DNA of 10,618 bases, from positions 32,082-42,699 of the forward strand of contig VBGS01000045.1 in assembly GCA_005889445.1 (NCBI GenBank), in the 5' to 3' direction. A program made the translations under genes and the position numbers. Origin of the DNA: Chloroflexota bacterium (GTDB taxonomy: Bacteria > Chloroflexota > Limnocylindria > P2-11E). This document shows, in pieces, positions 6,541-10,618 of the stretch (position 1 is its first letter; each line of letters opens with the position of its first letter). The notes under the pieces were generated by a model, which was not told the origin of the DNA, ran no database searches, and worked only from the letters and a program-made list of their open reading frames with translations.

Positions 6541-6574
6541 GAGCGGCGGCAGAGATGCCGCCGCTCTTGCTTTT
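6541..6574 (+). terminator. Rho-independent terminator before smpB
   Basis: GAGCGGCGGC (6541-6550) pairs perfectly with GCCGCCGCTC (6557-6566) around AGAGAT, followed by TTGCTTTT (6567-6574). The 10-bp GC-rich stem plus U-tract is the clearest terminator in the window. It would end transcripts from the FtsEX/M23 cluster or the intergenic RNA, so smpB probably has its own promoter. No competing antiterminator pairing was seen. Confidence 0.85.
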
Positions 6575-6584
6575 CTCCGCCGCC

Positions 6585-6590
6585 TAGTCT
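6585..6590 (+). promoter_or_regulatory. Candidate -10 box for leaderless smpB
   Basis: TAGTCT fits the TANNNT -10 pattern and ends exactly 7 nt before the smpB GTG at 6598. This spacing would put the transcription start at or next to the start codon. No purine-rich Shine-Dalgarno is present in the preceding 20 nt, as expected for a leaderless message. No convincing -35 box was found. Confidence 0.42.
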
Positions 6591-6597
6591 TTGCGCC

Positions 6598-7101
6598 GTG
6601 CCCAAACGCATCCAGGAGCGACCCGCCGAGCCCGCGGTCGAGCGAGAAGTCCAGCTCGCCGACAACCGCCGCGCGCGCTTCGATTACGAGATCGAGAGAC
6701 GTGTCGAGGCGGGCATCGCACTCCGCGGGACGGAGATCAAGTCGCTGCGCGCGGGACGCGCGAACCTGCGCGACGGCTACGCGCGCGTGGAGAACGGTGA
6801 GGTCTACCTCCGGAACGTCCACATCGCGCCGTGGCCGAACTCGCCGTACGACAACCACGATCCGCTGCGGCCGCGAAAGCTCCTCCTTCACCGCGACGAG
6901 ATCGGCCAGCTCGTTGGGACGATCGCGCAGAAGGGATACACCCTCGTTCCGCTGAGGATGTACACGAAGAACGGGCGGGCGAAGGTCGAGCTCGGGGTGG
7001 CGCGTGGCCGCAAGCGCTACGACAAACGTCAGGTGATCAAGGAACGTGAGGCGACGCGCGAGATGGACAGCGTGATCCGGCGGCGGGTCGGGCGCGGCTA
7101 A
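6598..7101 (+). CDS. smpB: SsrA-binding protein SmpB
   Basis: SmpB binds the tRNA-like end of tmRNA and delivers it to stalled ribosomes, which are freed while the unfinished protein is tagged for degradation. The 167-residue protein shows the family signatures. These are NRRARFDYEIE (about 23-33), GTEIKSLR (44-51), DPLRPRKLLLHRDEI (88-102), GYTLVPLRMYTKNGRAKVEL (113-132) and GRKRYDKR (136-143), followed by a basic C-terminal tail (REATREMD...RRR). It is about 10 residues longer than typical, because of an N-terminal extension before the conserved NRRAR. The GTG at 6598 lies 24 nt after the terminator U-tract and lacks a Shine-Dalgarno. tmRNA itself was not found in the window. The gene ends 4 bp from the converging exporter gene. 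Confidence 0.95.
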   Translation: MPKRIQERPAEPAVEREVQLADNRRARFDYEIERRVEAGIALRGTEIKSLRAGRANLRDGYARVENGEVYLRNVHIAPWPNSPYDNHDPLRPRKLLLHRDEIGQLVGTIAQKGYTLVPLRMYTKNGRAKVELGVARGRKRYDKRQVIKEREATREMDSVIRRRVGRG

Positions 7102-7105
7102 CCCG

Positions 7106-9002
7106 TCAGGCGACGGCTTCCGCGCCCACGGACTCGGCAAATTGGCTCTCGTAGAGGTCGCGATAGAAGCCCCGTCGCGCCAGAAGGGTCTCGTGGCCGC
7201 CCTGCTCGACGATCCGACCGTTGTCCATGACGACGATCTCGTCGGCGTTGCGAATCGTCGAAAGGCGATGCGCGATGACGAAGCTCGTGCGTCCATGCCG
7301 CAGGCGCGCCATGGCCTGTTGGATGAGCACCTCGGTGCGCGTGTCGACGTTGCTGGTCGCCTCGTCGAGGATGAGGATGCTCGGATCCGCGAGGAATGCG
7401 CGCGCGATCGTGATGAGCTGCCGCTGGCCCGCCGAGATGTTCGACGCATCCTCTTCGAGCCTCGTGTCATACCCGTCGGGAAGGGTCCGGACGAACGGGT
7501 CGACGTGCGCGGCGATCGCCGCGGCGACGATCTCCGCCATGCTCGCGCCTTCTTTCCCGTACGCGATGTTGTCGCGGATCGTGCCGGTGAACAGCCAGCT
7601 GTCCTGAAGCACCATCCCGAACGCACGACGGACGGTGTCTCTCGGCAGGTCGCGCGTGTCTATCCCATCGAGACGGATCGAACCATCGTCGATGTCGTAG
7701 AAGCGCATGAGCAGATTCACGATCGTCGTCTTGCCGGCCCCGGTCGGTCCGACGATCGCGACGGTCTCACCAGGCCGCACGTCCAATGAGAAGTCCTCGA
7801 TGAGCGGCCGGTCCGGCAGATAGCGGAACGAGACCCGCTCGAACTCGACGTGGCCGACCGTCGCCGGCGGCACGACCGCGAGCTGGCGGTCCGGCGTCTC
7901 CTCGGCGGCCGCCAGGAATTCGAAGACGCGCTCGGCCGATGCGAGGCCGGACTGCAAGAGGTTCGCCTGCGCGGCGAAATCCTCCGATCACGGCGACGCC
8001 CACGTAGTTGAGGTTCGAGAGAAACTGCATCGCCGGCTGGATGATCCCCGAGAGGAACTGCGCGCGGAAGCTCGCGCGATAGAGCCGTTCGTTCTGTTCG
8101 TCGAACTGCTGGATCGCGCTCTGGCGACGTCCGAAGACCTGGACGAGCGCGTGCCCGCTGTGCATCTGCTCGACGTGTCCGTTGAGCGCGCCGGTCTCCG
8201 CCCACTGGGCGACGAACTGTTTCTGCGATCGCCCGGCGATCACGATCGTGACGACAAGCGTCAGGGGGATCACCAGGAGCGAGATGACCGCGAGGAGCGG
8301 ACTGATCCAGAGCATCATCCCGAGCACGCCGATCACCGTGAGGGCCGAGGTGAGGAGCTGTGAGAGCCCTTGCTGGAGCGTGGTGGCGATGTTGTCGACG
8401 TCGTTCGTGACCCGGCTGAGCAGGTCCCCGTGCGCGTGGCTGTCGAAGTACCGGAGCGGCAAGCGCGCGAGCTTTTCCTCGACCTCGCGCCGCAGGCCAT
8501 ACACGGTCCGCTGGGCGACGCCGGCCATGAGGTAGGCCTGCGCCCAGGAGAGCAGCGACGCGAGGACGTAGACGAGCACGGCGACGGCGAGAACCTGCGC
8601 GAGGGCCGTGAAATCGACCCCGACGCCGGGTATCGCGTTCGTGCCCGTGAGCATGTCCGCGAGCTGCCCCTGACCGCGGGCGCGGAGGAGCTCGATGAGC
8701 TGGGGCTTGGAGAGACCGGCCGGCAGCGATTTTCCGATGACGCCGTCGAAGATGACGTTCATCGCGTTCCCGGTGATCTTCGGTCCGATCACCGCAAAGG
8801 CGACGCTGAGCGACCCGAGCGCGAGGACGACCGCGATCGTCAGCCACTCCGGACGAAGCCGCCGAAGAAGCTTGCGCAGCGTGCCACGAAAGTCCTTGGA
8901 GCGCTCCACCGGCATGCTGAGGCCCATGAAGGGGCCACCGCGCTGGCCGGCCGCAGGGCCCCCGGCCGGTCCGCGGCCCTGCGGGCGTCCCATCATCATC
9001 AC
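7106..9002 (-). pseudogene. ABC exporter half-transporter (catalytic-site subunit), frame-disrupted
   Basis: This gene encodes a membrane-plus-ATPase half-transporter that should pair with the product of the upstream gene to export a substrate I cannot identify. It starts at GTG 9002 (GTGA overlap with the upstream stop; three ATG codons follow at once). The membrane part has a long loop after TM1, as in actinobacterial Rv1272c-type proteins, and reads well to NLNYVGVAVIGG. Near 7985-7970 the frame changes: reading resumes as AQANLLQSGLASAERVFEFL in another frame, with a TGA just upstream of the resumed frame. Compared with its partner, about 30 residues covering external loop 3 and TM6 are absent. 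The ATPase domain is otherwise intact: Walker A GPTGAGKTT (7750-7724), signature ISAGQ (7438-7424), catalytic Glu in LDEATSNVD (7363-7361) and switch His (7270-7268). It is either a genuine deletion or an assembly error. Confidence 0.85.
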
Positions 9003-10618
9003 GCCGCCGCCCCGAGCTGCGATTCGACGATCTCGCGGTACTCCGCGCTCGTCCGCATGAGCTCGCCGTGCGTGCCGGTGCCGACCACACGTCCCTCGTC
9101 GAGCACGACGATCTGATCCGCCTGCAGGATCGTGCTCACGCGCTGCGCGACGATGAGCACGGTCGCGCTCTTGGTCTCGCTCCTCAGCGCTCGCCGCAGC
9201 CTGGCGTCCGTCCCGGCGTCAAGCGCGGAGAAGCAATCGTCGAACAGGTAGATCGCCGGCTCTTTGACGATCGCGCGGGCGATCGCGAGTCGCTGCCGCT
9301 GTCCGCCCGATACGTTCGTGCCGCCCTGGTCGATCGGCGCCTCGAGCTGGCCTTGCATCTCCGCGACGAAGTCGCGCGCCTGCGCCACCTCCAGCGCGTG
9401 CCAGAGCTCGGCGTCAGTCGCGCCTTCGTTGCCGAAGCGCAGGTTCTGCGCGACGGTGCCTTTGAAGAGATACGCGGTCTGCGGTACGAGGCCGATGCGA
9501 GCCCACAGGTCATCGAGCGCCAGATCGCGCACGTCGATACCGTCCGCGCGGACCGCGCCGGAGCTGACGTCGAAGCTGCGTGTGATGAGATTCACGACGG
9601 TGCTCTTGCCCGACCCTGTCCCCCCGATGACCGCGGTGGTGCGGCCGGGGCGAGCCTCGAACGAGATGTTGTGGAGCACCGGACGCTCCCCGTGTGGGTA
9701 CGCGAACGTGACGTCATCGAAGGAAATCAGCCCCGTGGGCCGTTCCACGACGATCGGGCGGATGGGCTCGACGATGGACGAGGTCGTGTCGAGCACCTCG
9801 ACGATTCGCTGCGCGCTGGCCTCAGCGCGCGGTACGAGGATGATCATGAACACCGCGGTCATCACTGCGAAGAGGATCTGCATGATGTACTGCAGGAACG
9901 CCGTCAGGTTGCCGATCGGCATGTCTCCACGGTCGACCAGACTCGCGCCGAACCAGAGGATGGCGACGGTCGAGAGATTCATGATCGCGAGAAGCGCTGG
10001 AAACGCGATGGCGAAGATCCGGTTGACGCGAAGGGACGTCGCGGTGAGGTCGGCGTTCGCCGCCTCAAACCGCGCCCGCTCCGAACCGCTTCGGATGAAC
10101 GCCCGCACCACCCGGACACCGGTGATCTGCTCGCGCATCACCTGCGTGATCCGATCGATCCTGATCTGCACCTGCCGGAAGAGCGGGACGGCCCTCAGCA
10201 AGAGGATCCCGATGACGGCCGCCATGAGCGGAACGATCACGACAAGCAGCCATGACAGCGTGACGTCCTCGCGCACGGCCATGATGACGCCGCCGACTGC
10301 GGTGATCGGCGCGCTGACGAGGATGGTGAGCGCGATCTGAAGGAAGAGCTGCACCTGCTGGACATCGTTGGTGTTCCGAGTGATCAGCGAGGCCGTGCCA
10401 AAACGGTTCATCTCGCGCGCCGAGAAGCTCTGCACCCGCGCGAAGACGGCACTCCGCAGGTCTCGGCCGACCCCCATCGAGACCTGTGAGGCGAAGTAGA
10501 CGGCGACGACCGCCAGGACGCCCAGGAGGAGAGCGACTCCGAGCATCACGGCCCCGGTGCGCCAGATGTAGTCGGTATCACCTTTCGCGACGCCGTTGTT
10601 GATGATGTCGGCGTTGAG
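8999..10618 (-). CDS. ABC exporter half-transporter, degenerate-site subunit (5' end outside window)
   Basis: This is the partner subunit of a heterodimeric ABC exporter in the inner membrane. The visible 539 residues run off the window edge; they begin LNADIINNGVAKGD, so only TM1 and the N-terminal tail should be missing. The gene has five further membrane helices, then an ATPase domain. It shows Walker A GGTGSGKST (9625-9599), Q-loop VPQTAYLF, a canonical signature VSGGQ and Walker B YLFDDCFSALD. The usual catalytic Glu is Asp (9238-9236) and the switch His is Gln in VAQRVSTI (9145-9143). These two changes mark the non-hydrolysing site of asymmetric exporters such as TM287/288 and BmrCD. 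Its canonical signature would complete the active site of the downstream subunit, whose own signature is the altered ISAGQ. It ends in TGA overlapping the next gene, so the pair is translationally coupled. The substrate is unknown. Confidence 0.93.
   Translation of the reverse strand, partial: LNADIINNGVAKGDTDYIWRTGAVMLGVALLLGVLAVVAVYFASQVSMGVGRDLRSAVFARVQSFSAREMNRFGTASLITRNTNDVQQVQLFLQIALTILVSAPITAVGGVIMAVREDVTLSWLLVVIVPLMAAVIGILLLRAVPLFRQVQIRIDRITQVMREQITGVRVVRAFIRSGSERARFEAANADLTATSLRVNRIFAIAFPALLAIMNLSTVAILWFGASLVDRGDMPIGNLTAFLQYIMQILFAVMTAVFMIILVPRAEASAQRIVEVLDTTSSIVEPIRPIVVERPTGLISFDDVTFAYPHGERPVLHNISFEARPGRTTAVIGGTGSGKSTVVNLITRSFDVSSGAVRADGIDVRDLALDDLWARIGLVPQTAYLFKGTVAQNLRFGNEGATDAELWHALEVAQARDFVAEMQGQLEAPIDQGGTNVSGGQRQRLAIARAIVKEPAIYLFDDCFSALDAGTDARLRRALRSETKSATVLIVAQRVSTILQADQIVVLDEGRVVGTGTHGELMRTSAEYREIVESQLGAAA

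Larger units (their letters stand above)
6383..6574 (+). ncRNA. Candidate structured RNA ending in an intrinsic terminator
   Basis: The segment folds into one extended hairpin plus two smaller ones. CCAAAGACCC (6430-6439) pairs perfectly with GGGTCTTTGG (6501-6510). Inside, TCACTTCAG (6448-6456) pairs with CTGAGGTGA (6475-6483) with one wobble, and TTCGA (6460-6464) with TCGAA (6470-6474) around a 5-nt loop. Outside, GGG/CCC (6424-6426/6514-6516) and GCC/GGC (6418-6420/6518-6520) extend the stem. A CTGC-GAAA-GCAG tetraloop hairpin follows (6524-6535), then the terminator. I could not match it to tmRNA, 6S, SRP RNA, RNase P, T-box, or the TPP, SAM, FMN, glycine, c-di-GMP or fluoride riboswitches. 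It may be a free small RNA, a leader with a peptide, or a cis-regulator. The 5' end is a guess from the promoter and the 16S-complementary site. Confidence 0.5.

Noticed and set aside
6383..6574. tmRNA (ssrA), often found near smpB
   Set aside because: There is no GGGG..CUGAUUCUGG-like 5' end, no tag frame ending in ALAA-like residues and no TPsiC arm with CCA, on either strand.
7106..9002. Programmed frameshift joining the two parts of the ABC gene
   Set aside because: About 30 residues of membrane domain are also missing and no slippery sequence is visible at the junction, so a deletion or assembly error explains it better.

Overview
The window looks chromosomal and comes from a high-GC bacterium. 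The gene order (gyrA, then ftsE-ftsX-M23 hydrolase-smpB), the GTG, TTG or CTG starts, and an ABC-exporter pair of the type seen in actinobacteria suggest a Chloroflexota (Limnocylindria-like) or deep actinobacterial lineage. That placement is inferred from gene content and style; no rRNA gene is present to settle it.

Plus strand, 52-7101: housekeeping genes. gyrA (52-3036) encodes a complete DNA gyrase A subunit interrupted by an in-frame 157-residue mini-intein (388-858). After a 216-bp gap holding a palindromic repeat comes a cell-division/cell-wall cluster. It consists of ftsE (best start an unusual CTG at 3253), ftsX (ATGA overlap with ftsE) and a secreted coiled-coil M23 endopeptidase. 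FtsE and FtsX form an ABC-type complex that switches on a peptidoglycan hydrolase from across the membrane, and the M23 protein directly downstream is the natural candidate target. A 402-bp gap follows (6196-6597). It holds a second copy of the palindromic repeat, a possible promoter, a 14-nt perfect complement to the 16S rRNA 3' tail, a strongly foldable RNA segment and a textbook intrinsic terminator. smpB (ribosome rescue with tmRNA) starts 24 nt after the terminator's U-tract and looks leaderless.

Minus strand, 7106-10618: two overlapping half-transporter genes of a heterodimeric ABC exporter, converging on smpB with only 4 bp between. The upstream gene (8999 to beyond 10618, 5' end outside the window) carries the degenerate ATPase site (Glu to Asp, switch His to Gln). 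The downstream gene (7106-9002) carries the catalytic Glu and His. However, it is split by a frame change near 7970-7985, where about 30 residues (external loop 3/TM6) are missing compared with its partner, so as written the exporter would be broken.

Most worth a second look: the 6383-6574 RNA/small-ORF locus, the gyrase mini-intein and its site, the damaged exporter gene, a natural valine at the quinolone-contact position of GyrA, and the repeated palindrome behind two genes. I saw no CRISPR array, tRNA, rRNA, transposase or phage gene.
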